The notes beneath the pieces are model-generated. The model saw nothing but the letters and a program-made list of their open reading frames with translations. It had not been told where the DNA came from and did no database searches. This document shows, piece by piece, positions 10,431 through 22,511 of a stretch of DNA of 64,000 bases. This stretch comes from Melampsora larici-populina 98AG31 (lineage: Eukaryota > Basidiomycota > Pucciniomycetes > Pucciniales > Melampsoraceae): contig NW_006768770.1 of NCBI RefSeq assembly GCF_000204055.1, positions 536,195-600,194 on the forward strand, in the 5' to 3' direction. Position 1 is the first letter of the stretch; every line of letters begins with the position of its first letter. The position numbers were made by a program, and so were the translations under genes.

Positions 10431-10451
10431 CGGGTGTGCCTATCCTGAGCC
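10406..10451 (+). promoter_or_regulatory. predicted -1 ribosomal frameshift signal between gag and pol
   Basis: Heptamer A AAA AAT at 10406-10412 is in the correct gag phase (TCA AAA AAT). A 5-nt spacer follows, then a perfect 9-bp stem GGCTCAGGA (10418-10426)/TCCTGAGCC (10443-10451) with a 16-nt loop. The pol frame is open only from 10391, so the overlap is about 40 nt and the signal lies inside it. This is the standard layout of retroviral -1 sites. Confidence 0.75.
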
Positions 10452-12446
10452 ACCAGGGGGATTTGGACGAAATCAGATTGGGAGCTAATAGACTTGTAAC
10501 TTGCAATAAAGATGATCCTTGTATCTTTGTCAAATACAACCTTTCGTTGCCCCAGTCCCAACATCCCCGTGCCACACCAACTTCTTTTCGTACTGCATTT
10601 TTTCTTGTCGATTCAGGCGCAACTCACAATGTTCTGAGTGAGGCTTTCGCCACTGACACCGACATTTTGGGATTAGCTGATCAATCTTCCCAAATTATCA
10701 CTGGCTTCGACGGTTCCAAAAGTCATGCGACCTACGAGACCCACCTTTACCTCAACGACGACACTCACTTGACCGACTTTATTATTACAAAAATTAAGGA
10801 TTCTTATGATGGAATCTTGGGAATTCCCTGGATCAAAGAACACCACCATCTCATTGATTGGGAAGCTGGTTTTGTCCGTTCACCATCTCATATCGCAACT
10901 GTTGCAACAGTTTCGTCCTATCCGACCACACCCTTACCTGGACCTTCTATGGAACCCGTGAGGGACGCCAGGAAAAGTGACGAGGGGGTGTGTACCATTG
11001 ATACAATAACACCCCCGCGATGTGAGTCCGATATTTCTTCTTTTGATTCCACCGACGAGACAGTTGGCAAGCTTCCACACTGCTTTGAATTTTTTAGCCC
11101 TTTGACCATTCCTCAAGACACTATAGCCGACAACGTACATGCCTTAGACAACACCAACCCACGTATCGAATCGCACTTGACACCTCTACCCTCTAATCCG
11201 GACTTCCAGTCTGCTTCAACGCCTACTTCGGCACTTTTATTGCCAAATTCGACTCCTGATACTTCCATTGCGGCTGATGCTTCAGCTTCGTCTATTCCGC
11301 ACCATAACCCCGAGGATCTCCAAGAGAAGCCGTTGGGGCAAGCAAGTAAAATTGACGAGGGGGCTTGTATTGTTCTCAATACGAATATGCCCCCGCAATG
11401 TGAGTTTGCTAGAACTTCTTCATCTCCTCCTAGTGAAACACATAGCCACTTTGCTTCTCCTCTGAACAGTGTTACACCAAAAATCGACGCGGCTAAGACA
11501 TCGTGGTCGACCTCAGCACAACTCGCAGCAGATCTGAAGCTTAAGGAGCCTGTCAAAACCGTTGAGGAGCTAGTACCGGCTTATTATCATCGGCACCTGA
11601 ACATGTTTTGCAAATCACATGCTCAACACCTTCCACCACGTCGAAAATAAGATTTCAAGATTGATTTAATTCCTGGAGCTCAGCCTCAAGCCAGTAGAAT
11701 TATCCCACTGTCCCCAGCTGAGAACGAAGCGCTGGATGAAATGATAAATAGTGGTCTTGCTAATGGCACAATAAGACGCACTACATCACCTTGGGCTGCG
11801 CCCGTCTTGTTTACCGGGAAGAAGGACGGAAATCTCCGGCCATGCTTCGATTATTGCAAATTGAACGCTCTGACGGTAAAGAATAAATATCCTTTGCCGC
11901 TCACCATGGATTTAGTAGATAGTCTTCTTGACGCCGACCGCTTCACTAAATTGGACATGCATAATGCTTATGGCAACTTACGTGTAGTGGAGGAGGATGA
12001 GGACAAACTAGCCTTCATGTGTAAACAAGGCCAGTTTGCTCCGCTTACCATGCCTTTTGGTCCCACTGGGGCTGTTGGCCATTTCCAATTTTTTATCCAA
12101 GACATCCTGGTTGGACACGTTGGTCGTGATACTGCAGCTTATTTGGACGATACCATGATTTACACGAAAGAAGGTGTTCACCATGAGAAGCAGGTCGACA
12201 GCGTATTGGATATTTTCAGCAAGCATCAGCTTTGGCTTAAACCTGAGAAGTGCGAATTCTCAAAATCTGAAGTCGAGTATCTTGGTCTTTTAATCTCAAA
12301 AAACAAGGTTAAGATGGATCCGACCAAGGTCAAGGCTGTGAGGGATTGGCCGGCACCCCGTAACATTACCGAGTTACAACGTTTCATTGGATTTTCCAAT
12401 TTTTATCGGCGATTCATTGATCATTTTTCTCATACGACACGACCGC

Positions 12447-14074
12447 TGTAGAACTTATAACCCAACAAGGGTTATACAGAGCTGGAAGAGGATAATCTAC
12501 TAATAAAATGACTAGTAGAAGTTGTCTAAGGACTGCTCTTCTAAAACAACACAATCAGAAAGAGCTCTGTTGTATTGAGTACTGATAAGGCACCAGAGAA
12601 ATATAACTTCACACGTAATTTTAACTTCAAAAGCACACTTTGTATTACTATCAACACTGCTATAGTGTTATTCCCAATTGATAACTGAAAAAATATAAGC
12701 AATATCTGATTGATATTATTCCCAATAAGTCTTTATGACTATAAAACTAAAGTAAATTTCTCTTTATAACTGTAATAAAGGGCGTATTTAAGTGAACAGG
12801 TACTATTAAAATAAGTTTATGATGATAAACAAAATAATAATGGCGTAAATGATAAAGAAAAAAAGGGGAACAACAGTCCCAAACCCCTCTCAAAGTATAT
12901 ATAACAATGTACTAGAACTTTTACAATGGTCAACAGCCTCAAAACCAATCAAATCCGCCCAAAATTCCCTAAAAACCCTATGATGACGCAATGTAATGGT
13001 TTTGTTACTAATAAATGATGTAATTTTCACAGCTAAAAGTGATCAATGACGCAATAATATGATGTACAGCACTTCTTATGATGAATACAGGTGATTTTTT
13101 CCTTGTAAACTAGCTGAAAACCAATTTTTGAGATTACGAATTTTTTCAGATGTGCTCCAATTTTTGATTACTAAAGTGCATCTTGTAGCCCACGTGTTAC
13201 TGATCATTTCTGACTCCTACATGACCTACTTCTGATGAGTGATGAGTAAGATATTGAGTTGTGAAGTTAAGGTTTTTAGTGTTACATATGACTTGTGACT
13301 GTAAATTCGAGATTCACACCAATTCTTTATTTGCCTTATAACTTTTTACACACACCTCCGTTACTAATGATTTAAAGTTTGTACATTATGTAATCCACTC
13401 TTCTGCGTTGAATGAGCCATCTACCAACCTATTCTGACGTCATTTGACATATGTAATTAGCTGAAAACCTTCATTTTCCACGAATTTCACCCATTTTCTT
13501 CACTTTTCACAGCTACTACTATCTTTTTCTTGCTCATGTAATATGACATCATCATCTATAGCCTTAAAAATCCCGGAAAATCCTCTTGGCAACCTTAAAT
13601 TCCATCACTACCACTATTACACAACCAAACTACACGTGTACCTCTTGTTTACCAACTTCGAAAAAGTGCTTTTTTCCTAATAACTTCTGTTTCTACTTAT
13701 CAACCTTGAAGATTAAAATTGTCATAGTATCATATAATGTTGTTCTTTCATATTCTAACCTCATAATACCCATAACTTTATTTTTACTAACCTAAAAACC
13801 ATTTTCCAACCTTTATACCTATAATTTTGAATTTTTCTTATGTTTTTCTTTCTTTCTTTTTGTAATAAATTTGTAAGTAAACTATAATGATCTTAATATA
13901 TAATGTGAAATAAAATGATGTAATGTTGACCTAATGACCAATACATAAGCCTACAAGAGCTTCAATTGATCAAAAACCTCCATTTCGAATTTTCTTTCCT
14001 GCTGAATCCTGCTAATAAACTGGTAAACTGGTAATTGTGAATTTTTTAATTGATCCCATAAATTGATCACCACA
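12447..14074 (+). mobile_element. solo LTR (1628 bp) inserted in gypsy RT
   Basis: Starts TGTAGAACTTATAACC and ends ATCACCACA. Flanked by CCGC (12443-12446 and 14075-14078), a 4-bp target duplication. Removing it plus one CCGC rejoins the pol frame (Thr-Arg-Pro-Leu-His-Asn). A diverged inverted copy lies at 51658-53422 and shares both termini and long internal blocks (for example TTCTTATGATGAATACAGG). No coding capacity. TG...CA ends and absence of internal genes fit an LTR left by LTR-LTR recombination. A large MITE is the alternative. Confidence 0.8.
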
Positions 14075-16402
14075 CCGCTACATAACCTGACAAGACTCAA
14101 TACTCCTTACGAATGGACTGATGAATGCGATGGAGCTTTTAGAACACTCAAGGAATCATTTTGTTCAGCACCTGTATTGAAAATCGCCGATACTTATAAG
14201 CCATTCGTGCTTGAGTCTGTGATTGTTCTGATTTTGCTCTAGGAGCAATATTATCTCAGAAGAGCGAAGATGATGGTGAAATGCATCCAGTCGCGTATCT
14301 TTCGCGCTCTCTTGTTCAAGCGGAGCACAATTATGAAATTTTTGACAAAGAGTTATTGGCTATTGTGGCGGCCTTTAAAGAGTGGCGTCATTATCTAGAA
14401 GGCAACCCTAATAGATTAGAGGTCATAGTTTATACCGACCATCGCAACCTCGAACGTTTTATGATGACTAAGCAGCTCACTCGCAGACAAGCACGTTGGG
14501 CCGAAACATTGGGATGTTTCGACTTCCACATCAAATTTCGACCAGGGCGAAAGGCAGCAAAACCAGATGCTTTGTCGAGACGCCCGGACTTGGCACCAAG
14601 CAGTGACGATAAACTCACGTTTGGGCAACTACTGCGACCAGAAAACGTTACACCGGACACTTTTGGGGTAGAGGTTGATAGCTTCAATTCATTTTTTGAG
14701 GATGAGACTGTGGATCTTGACAACGCCGAGCATTGGTTTGAGGTGGATGTTCTGGGAATCTCTGAGTCCGTTACGGATGAACCCATCAACGACGACCCCA
14801 TACTCACCAACAATGAAATTATATCAATGATTCAACGATCAAATGAGAAGGATGACCGTATTATGGAATTGATGAATGCCGCCGAAAATCCGATTTCCAA
14901 TTCAATCAAGACAGCAATGAAAAACTATCAAGTGAAGGACGGAGTGCTTTATAATCGCGGGTGTATAGAGGTTCCAGACGACGAGGATATTAAGTACCAC
15001 ATTCTCAGAAGTCGACATGATTCATTGATTGCAGGTCATCCAGGCAGAGCTAAAACATTACATTTAATTTGTAGGAGCTTCTTTTGGCCTTCTCAAAAAG
15101 TGTTTGTCAATAGATACGTGGACAACTGCGACTCTTGTTTAAGGGTTAAATCAAGCACAAAGAAACCTATGGGCACCCTTGAGCCATTAGCCATTCCAGC
15201 TGGTCCTTGGACGGATACTACTTACGACCTTATTACTAAATTGCTGAAGTCCAACGGGTTCGACAGCATCCTGACGGTGGTAGATAGGTTGACAAAAATG
15301 AGTCATTTTATAGCATGCAAGGAATCTATGACAGCAACTGACTTAGCTGATCTGATGATCAGGAATGTTTGGAAACTCCATGGGACGCCTAAATCCATAG
15401 TTTTGGATAGAGGAAGTATCTTTGTTTCTCAAATTACTCAAGAAATCGACAAACAATTAGGAATCAGATTACACCCTTCAACGGTGTACCACCCTAGATC
15501 TGATGGACAATCCGAAATAGTAAACAAAGCTATTGAGCAATATTTACGTCATTTTGTAGGGTATTGTCAAGATGATTGGGAAAGCTTATTAGCAACAGCT
15601 GAATTTGCATATAATAACAATGATCATGAAGCAACTGGAGTGTCTCCATTTAAAGCAAACTACGGCTTTAATCCGACATTCAACAGAATTCCATCATCTG
15701 AGCAGTGTATCCCAATAGTAGAGGATAGACTAAACACATTAGCAGAGGTTCAATCAGAACTGACCAATTGTTTACGCATGACACAGGAGACCATGAAACG
15801 ACAATTCGACAAACATGTGGAACAAACACCTCAATGGAGGATCGGAGACGAGGTGTGGTTGAATGGCAAGAACATATCAACAACAAGGCCTAGCCCTAAA
15901 CTGGAGCACCGATGGCTAGGTCCATTTTCTATTATCTCGCAGGTTTCTAAGTCCGCTTACAAATTGAATTTACCACCTTCTATGAAAGGAGTACATCCGG
16001 TTTTCCATGTATCATTATTACGCAAGCATCATCAAGATACAATTACTCAAAGAAAGCAAATTACACCACCAGAAATCAAAATTGAAGGGGAAGTAGAATA
16101 TGAAGTTTCAGAAATATTAGATTCAAGATCAAGGTATAAGAAGAAAGAGTATTTAGTGAGCTGGAAGGGTTTTAGTAGGGAACATAACTCATGGGAGCCA
16201 GAATCAAATTTAAAGAATTGTCAAGAATTATTAGAAGATTTTAATAGTAGATTTCCTGATGCAGCAAGAAAATTCAAAAGGAGGCGGAGAAGAAAGTGAG
16301 AGGACAAAGCTTTTTCCCTATAAATCATTGGGTTTTTTAATGCTGTCCGTGGGAAGAACGCAGAACTTGAAAGAGGGAGTTTGGGCGTTAAAGGGGGGAT
16401 AA

Positions 16403-16578
16403 TGTTATGGTTACATGTTACGTGAAATGTCTTGTACAAATGTCACAAGTTCAACTCATTATTAGCTTGTATTACGTCACATTGTATTTCCTTTTCTCTC
16501 ATCTGACAATCACAATAGAAACTCAATATAGACCTGATCCTTCATCTCTTGACCCAACCTGTGAGGACAGCTATAACA
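16403..16578 (+). repeat. 3' LTR of the gypsy element
   Basis: Same length as the 5' LTR, followed by the TTTCT duplication. A purine tract (AAAGGGGGGATAA, 16390-16402) abuts it, as expected for the plus-strand primer. Confidence 0.95.
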
Positions 16579-16583
16579 TTTCT

Positions 16584-17823
16584 AGAGTTTTGGACGTCTG
16601 TGAGTATATATATCCCTCATTAACACAGTTCCCAAACTGATGCCCTCTCTGTAGATATCAAACCCTTTGATGTCACAGTTTGAGGCCAAGAACTGGCCAT
16701 CATGCGCACTCAATGAGTGCTTAACGTTTATTTCACAAGGAGCTTTGACTGGTGATGCCAATTGGGATAAAAAGGTCTGGATCTGGTTGTCCCAACTGAA
16801 GGCTTGGGTGAGTCAATCGAGTCATCTCATACAATCCATATACTTTGTTAAATTTCCGGATGCATAGGTGAATACTTCATTGAACTGTCTGGTTGAGTAT
16901 CCCAAGTAACCTCGCAAGATTGTTGTTTATCTTGACCGACTCAAGCCAGAAGACCGTTTCCAACCAACAGAGTCGCTCAAACTCCAAGCATCAATAGCCT
17001 CCATACAACCATCACAAGTCTTATCGAATGTCAACTCAATCTTCAGTCCAACCTCATCTCCACAACACCAGAAGGAATTTGATCGCACTTTTCAGCATGA
17101 CTTCTCTACTTTTCAGCATGACTTTTCTTGGGTCATACCACCACTATCATCCTCGGCCACCGTTGATGACGATGTTTCTTGGCTCAGCCCACCTGTCTCA
17201 TCTTCCAATCTCAAGCGCGGTATCAATGTAAAAAAATTTGCATGTTCTTTGAATGTAGATGTTTCAAGTGATGATCAAGAAAGTCCGACTCCTAGAATCT
17301 TGGAGAGAGGGAAAGGAAAGGTGGGTAACATTTGATTGATTGGATAAACATACACGATTAATTGATTGATGTTTTTGATGAATTTCAGATTTCAAGTTGT
17401 TCAGAATCACAAAGGACTTGGCCGGGAGAATGTTCTCTGATGGACTCAGTTCAATGGATCCGCTCAATAACACCACAATTGACTTACATGGACGCCTGGA
17501 AGCTTCATTTTGGTAAAAAATACAACAGTTCAAAGATTCAAATCAATCAACATGAGAGGCTCCTTCAGGGTATGGCGGACGACTTGCTTGACGACTTCAT
17601 CCGTAACAAACCCAACATGACACTAGTTGAATTTTGAACAATGTTCATCAAGGAATGGAAAGAAATTCGTAATGGTACAAACTCTCACAACAAACGCAAA
17701 AGATCAAATAAAAGCCCCACCCCCAGTACTTCGAAGTATCCTAAAATTGATTTAACTCACAATTATCCAAATATTGATGATATCGACTCTTCAATTGAGA
17801 TTGTCACGTCCAAAAAAACTTAA
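16584..17823 (+). pseudogene. right part of the unidentified multi-exon gene carrying the gypsy element
   Basis: Resumes directly after the target duplication. Exon-like segments: FEAKNWPSCALNECLTFISQ (about 16672-16805), a Pro/Ser/Asp-rich middle, an intron ending TTTCAG at about 17389, then WIRSITPQLTYMDAWKLHFG and ...NMTLVEF* (TGA at 17635), continuing in the same frame as MFIKEWKEIRNG to a Lys/Ser-rich tail and TAA at 17821. The single TGA at a place where TGG would give EFWTMFIKEW suggests a point nonsense mutation. Family not recognised. Confidence 0.4.
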
Positions 17824-18476
17824 AATATATCAATCAATTCATATAAAGTAACTAGTGGCATCCTGATTTTGTGATTGTTGGTCCTTTAGTTTTGTATCTG
17901 AGCCTAATGAATACAATCTCAGTTATTATATGTTAAAAGTGCTCGGAAAACTTTATTTTTTGGTGACCATTACTTGTCAGTAACGTTTGCTTCAATCTAG
18001 TGAGGTTGAATTTGAATCAAGGTCTCAATTCACGATTGAAGTTGGTGAATCGTGCTCATCTAATTTGATCAAAAGACATCCAATTAGACTTGTCCATTAT
18101 CGTTTGCTAGAAAATTGTGTTATCATCTGATTGATCAGAAGAAGTGTTCGGAAGAGGTACAGGCCCAGTCGCTTTCATTGAAGCAGCTTTGGATTGCTTC
18201 GATGGAATGATAGAAGAATACAATCTAGGTGTTATTCATAATTGTGATATCTATGGAGATAAAATGAATCAGCATGGCAACTCTTTCCCTGTGACAATAT
18301 GGTCCTGCCTGATAAAATGAATCAGTGTGGTAACTCTTTCCCTGTGACAATAGGGTCTTGTCTTATATGAGAGAAATATCTTGTTGATTTATGATACCGT
18401 TGTGTCAAATTGTATAAAAGAATATCCATTAACACTCCGAGAAGGTTAACATATCATCACTTACTATTTCTTAACC
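17824..18476. other. AT-rich spacer with a 53-bp tandem duplication
   Basis: Two copies of a 53-bp unit at 18258-18310 and 18311-18363 (GATAAAATGAATCAG ... CCCTGTGACAATA). No supportable ORF. Confidence 0.6.
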
Positions 18477-19560
18477 ATGTTGCTCAAATCTTTCATCATA
18501 TCTTTGACTTCAACACAATCCGATATCCTCCAAACCCTACAAATTGAAGACTTGATCCAATTCTTTACTCTGGCATCAGACCTGATTGTTCGCAATCAAC
18601 AGGGGATGAATCTGCGTCCAGACTATCATGCATGCGGATACTTTGCAGCTAGCCTACCTTCCAGTTTCCACCCTTTCATTGATATCATATGGAGGAACAG
18701 TTTCAGTTTTCTCGCAAAATCTTACATTGATGCACCAAAGATGATTACCAACAATGGCATACCACCCAGACTTCCCGATGGAACTATACCACCATTAGTG
18801 CCCTACTGCTTTCTATTACCACCAATCAAAAGAATCAGATTCCCATCCTGCTACTGTTACACAGTTCCATGAATATTTCCTGAGTAGCCATTGTGATATA
18901 TGTAGTCAATATTTTGAAATGTGTGTCTCAATCTGAGCAAAGTTACAGCATGTATTACACATGATTTTCTTATCTAGATGGGCAGACAACTGAGCGGACC
19001 TGTATGTAGCTGATAGCTAAGGATTTACTCAGAAGTTTGCACATATGTAGTGTATGCTTTATGGCTCAGATGTGCAGTTCAAGATGATTTGATGCTCCAT
19101 TCTTCTCTCAATGATATTCCCAGCCTAGGTCATGTTCCGACCAGGGAACCTATTTAATGCTGGCAGTGTATACCACCATTAGTGCCCTACTGCTTTCTAT
19201 TACCACCAATCAAAAGAAGCCACTGTCCACGATGCCCCAACAACAACAAGCTTGAAATCACCACCCTATCTGGGTACCTGTACGATCTCACCGGCATTCA
19301 TGCAATCCAACACAGCTCGTATCATTGCCGAGGTAGTCCAACATGATTAAATTTTTAAATGAGAACCAAACTGACCTTCCCATCTTGGTTTAGCATGTAA
19401 CAAATTTTTCCGACCCAGTTATTTTTCAACCAAAGGTAGGCGATGCTTTTATCCAACATCACAGCGTGAAGCGCTGGGTGTCTTTCAAGTTCACACGCAT
19501 TATTACATGACATTCAAATTGGCCAACCATTTTCGCCAGTGTCAGATGCTTATGCAGTGA
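18477..19560 (+). pseudogene. CxC6-like (KDZ-transposon-associated) protein fragment
   Basis: The frame 18477-18872 reads SDILQTLQIEDLIQFFTLA ... PYCFLLPPIKR and then runs out. After a second copy of the last 50 bp (19169-19218) the expected continuation appears: SHCPRCPNNNKLEI..., GYLYDLTGIHAIQHSSYHCR (to about 19330), and further on CFYPTSQREALGVFQVHTHYY. The PPIKR-x-CPRCP ... HSSYHCR layout resembles the CxC6 cysteine cluster that Pfam links to KDZ transposases. The family call is by pattern only. The duplicated exon end and broken frames mark it as decayed. Confidence 0.45.
18785..19218 (+). repeat. 50-bp direct repeat flanking a 334-bp insert
   Basis: 18785-18834 and 19169-19218 are identical 50-mers (TATACCACCATTAGTGCCC...). 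Coding sense continues only from the second copy, so the copy plus the 334-bp spacer is an insertion into the exon. Confidence 0.85.
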
Positions 19561-20163
19561 GTCTTTCTATCATATGTAACTAGCACAACTGGGCGGCGGG
19601 CGCCGCATCAACGTCTCACATCAGCCTGATCTCCTGTCATTCCTGCCTATGTAGTTACATATTACCAGTGTCTGACCAAGTTCCAATCCCTTCAGTCTTT
19701 GTCCATTACTGATTGTGAAGTGAGTGCTTTTCCAAACCAATTGGGTCAACAAATTTTACATTCACGATCAACAATAACTATGGACAGTCTTTGTCTTTGT
19801 TTTTTGTAACTGCACCAAAATATATTCAAAACTTTCATCTACAATCTATTGGTTCAATAATTTTGTTGTCTTCCGGTTCTTCTTCTTGCTCTTCTTCAAC
19901 TCAGGTATATATTATGTATAACCCTTTTGAATCACAAACCTAAAGACAACCCCAACATAATTAGAATTCTAAAAGTTGAAAAACTCTCCCAAGATTTACA
20001 AAAGAGAAAACACAAGAATCATACAAAAAAGCCAACCTTAATTTTTTGCTTACCTCCAACAAGGCATTACTCATAAAACAGCACAAACTTCATCTATATT
20101 CAACCCATCGCCATCAATCTATAACACCTTTCCCATTAATTTATCACCCTTGATTGGTTCTTC

Positions 20164-20200
20164 ATCAAAACAAAATTCACAAAATTCACAAAATTCACAA
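20164..20200. repeat. 9-bp microsatellite (AAAATTCAC)n
   Basis: Four imperfect copies. On the minus strand it reads as a CEF/CEF repeat in the decayed frame. Confidence 0.8.
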
Positions 20201-20618
20201 ACTTCAATAATATTCCATTTCTTTTCACTTGGATTATCTAAAATATTTTCTAAAGATGAAAGTTTAATACCATCAAATGACCTTTGCCAACCGATTTCAT
20301 AAACCTTCAAATTTTCTTTCATTGTATTAATCTAACAATATTAAACATCAAACTTCAATTGATGACCTCCATAAAAATTTGTACATCTAATTTCAATCCA
20401 GTTTATAGTTTTATTTGAAAAATTGAATCAGAACATTCTTGACTGATTTTTGAATGTCATTTTTGTTTTCTTTCATGAATTGATGTACTTATTGATCTGA
20501 TTGAATCGGTCCAGATCATAAATGGTTTAATTTATATGGGTGATCAGTTAAAGTTTTGTTAACATTCTTCTTTTTATTCTGTGGCACACTGGCCTCTGCA
20601 AAATCCAATACATCTCAA

Positions 20619-20832
20619 AACCAATACTTTTTTGGCTGAATAAACTTCCATTTTTAGTGAAATTTGCTCTGACAAAACAGATACCCAGTGAAAACCAATA
20701 CATTTGGCTCTGCAAAAACCAATACATGTCTAAACCAATAATCTTGGAAAACCAACACTTTTTTGGCCAAATAAATTTTCATCTTTAGTGAAATATTGCT
20801 CTGACAAAACAGATACCCAATGAAAACCAATA
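20619..20832. repeat. two copies of an ~80-bp unit
   Basis: 20619-20700 and 20752-20832 share CCAA(T/C)ACTTTTTTGGC ... GCTCTGACAAAACAGATACCC, separated by AACCAATA-rich sequence. Confidence 0.8.
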
Positions 20833-22119
20833 GCTTTGGACCCAGTTTTTTGGGTATTGGTTTTCTCAGAGGCAACTGTAGTACAGAGTTCTAAATCCCT
20901 TCATCTGGAAATCACACAAACCAAAAACAAAAAAGATCAAAAATCTGGACTCAAAGTATTAATTAAATATTTTATTTATTTCAAAATTAGATAGATAAGA
21001 TTGATATTTGATAACTTCCTTTGAAAGATAAGGTTTGAGTTCTAATGAAAGACCTCCAAAGAACTCTTTAATTGCTAAAGCTTTACATCTTTCTAAACAA
21101 CTTTCAACTTTTTTTAATGAAGGGATCAAAAATTGATTCACAACTTTCATTGAATCCGATATCTTCAATTATCTACCCATTTTCTGTGCAACTTCTAAAG
21201 ATGGAGGTTTTCTCAATTTGATTTCATCCAGTAATTTAACATAAAACCAAATCAAAAAAGAATCAAAATTTGCATTAACAGAATTTGATTTTGATAACTG
21301 TAAAAATGACTTACAGGATCATTATTCCATTAAGGAGAAAGACTTAACATCCATTTCCAATTACCAAAAACCCTAAATAATTTCAAAGCTCCAACTTGGC
21401 CAATCCTTGTATTTTTTTCACAACTTCCAAATTGCAACGGTACTGAATATCTGATCAATTCAATCGGGCCATATTGTGATTCAAATGCATTTCAAACAAT
21501 GAAGATTTTAGAATAAGCATCTTGAATTAATTTGAATTGTAATTCAATTAAAAATTGGATTTAATACAATGATCAGGGTAATCTTTTGGGTCATGGTTTT
21601 GTTTCTTCAATTTGTTCTTGAATCCTTAATGATGAAATTGTACTTTTTTGACCTTTTTCTAGGATTCTTGGATCTTCTGATTCAATTTTCCGTGTCTCTG
21701 TTGAACTTATAATTTCTATTCCAGTTTCCTCAAAAACTAATTAATATAAGAAACAAAAAATCAGTTAACTTATTCCCAACAAAAAAAATGGTTCAAAATA
21801 CTTTACATTTCTCTTCCACTTCAATTCAAAACTCAAACCATGGCTCATGTCCTAAAATCATTTCAACAGTACCAAACCAAGTTTCATTCTTGAGAGGATC
21901 AGATGAACATTGAAGAATAGGTTGAAACCCTTTTTCTTTGATTGATAGATCAAATTCAATAGATTTATAAAATAAAACAAAAAATCATTCCTTCAGTTAG
22001 CTCTTTTTTTCTTGTGGTGGGTTTGGTGATGAACATACCACTGCATCTAAATGATTGTATCCATTCATATTCATTAGGTTTTGGATATTGTTCCTTATAA
22101 AACTTTCATGTCCTTCTAG

Positions 22120-22511
22120 TCGATGAAGTATTTGATCAAAATACCATTTGGGCTATTGAAAACAACCAAAATAAGCAATGAGTTCAATGAATGAAACGTA
22201 AAACCAATTCAAAAGGTCAATGGTTACCTTGTCTAATTGATATGTAGTCGATGAAGTATTTGATTGAAATACCAATTGGGCTGTCAAAAACAACCAAAAA
22301 AAGCAACGAGTTCAATGAATAAAATGAATAAAATGTAAAGCCGATTCAAAAGGTCGATGGTTACCTTGTCTAATCAATATGTAGCCAATGAAGTATTTGA
22401 TTGAAATACCATTTGGGCTATTGAAAACAACCAAAAAAAGCAATGAGTTCAATGAATAAACGTAAAACCGATTCAAAAGGTTGATGGTTTCCTTGTATAA
22501 TTGATGTGTAG
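22120..22511 (-). repeat. three tandem ~130-bp exon-intron units
   Basis: Units 22120-22247, 22248-22384 and 22385-22511 each carry, on the minus strand, an intron end, a short exon (CCCAA(A/T)TGGTATTT...) and a GTAACC-like donor. The unit is an exon plus its flanking intron DNA, tandemly triplicated in the decayed gene. Confidence 0.75.

Larger units (their letters stand above)
10391..16299 (+). pseudogene. pol: gypsy Pol: protease, RT, RNase H, integrase, chromodomain (disrupted)
   Basis: The open frame in -1 phase to gag starts at 10391. Protease: FFLVDSGATHNVLSE and GILGIPWI (to 11647). An in-frame TAA at 11648-11650 splits it from the RT, where the family usually has an aromatic residue (PPRRK*DFKIDL). 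RT 11651-12446 keeps YLDD and the FDYCKLNAL block. A solo LTR (12447-14074) splits the end of RT. The frame resumes at 14079 (HNLTRLNTPYEWT), then slips near 14217 (ESV/DCSDFALGA). From 14281, 672 codons are open: RNase H tail, integrase zinc finger (H2C2: HDSLIAGH...CDSC), core with conserved acidic residues (TYDLIT, VLDRGSIF, DGQSEIV), and a C-terminal chromodomain (YEVSEILDSR...YLVSWKGFSREHNSWEP). The chromodomain normally directs insertion to marked chromatin. Confidence 0.93.
8837..16578 (+). mobile_element. Ty3/gypsy chromovirus, complete ends, defective pol
   Basis: 176-bp LTRs at 8837-9012 and 16403-16578 start TGTTAT and end ATAACA, and are flanked by the 5-bp target duplication TTTCT (8832-8836, 16579-16583). 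Order inside: gag, aspartic protease, RT, RNase H, integrase, chromodomain, the order of chromoviruses. The LTRs differ at two visible positions, so insertion was fairly recent. Pol carries an in-frame TAA (11648), a 1628-bp foreign solo LTR (12447-14074) and a frameshift (about 14217), so this copy is dead on its own. Confidence 0.93.

Noticed and set aside
11113..11556. 147-aa minus-strand frame in the gypsy protease-RT linker
   Set aside because: Shadow of a low-complexity pol linker.
13586..13795. 69-aa frame in the solo LTR
   Set aside because: Not conserved in the second LTR copy. Low-complexity AT-rich sequence.
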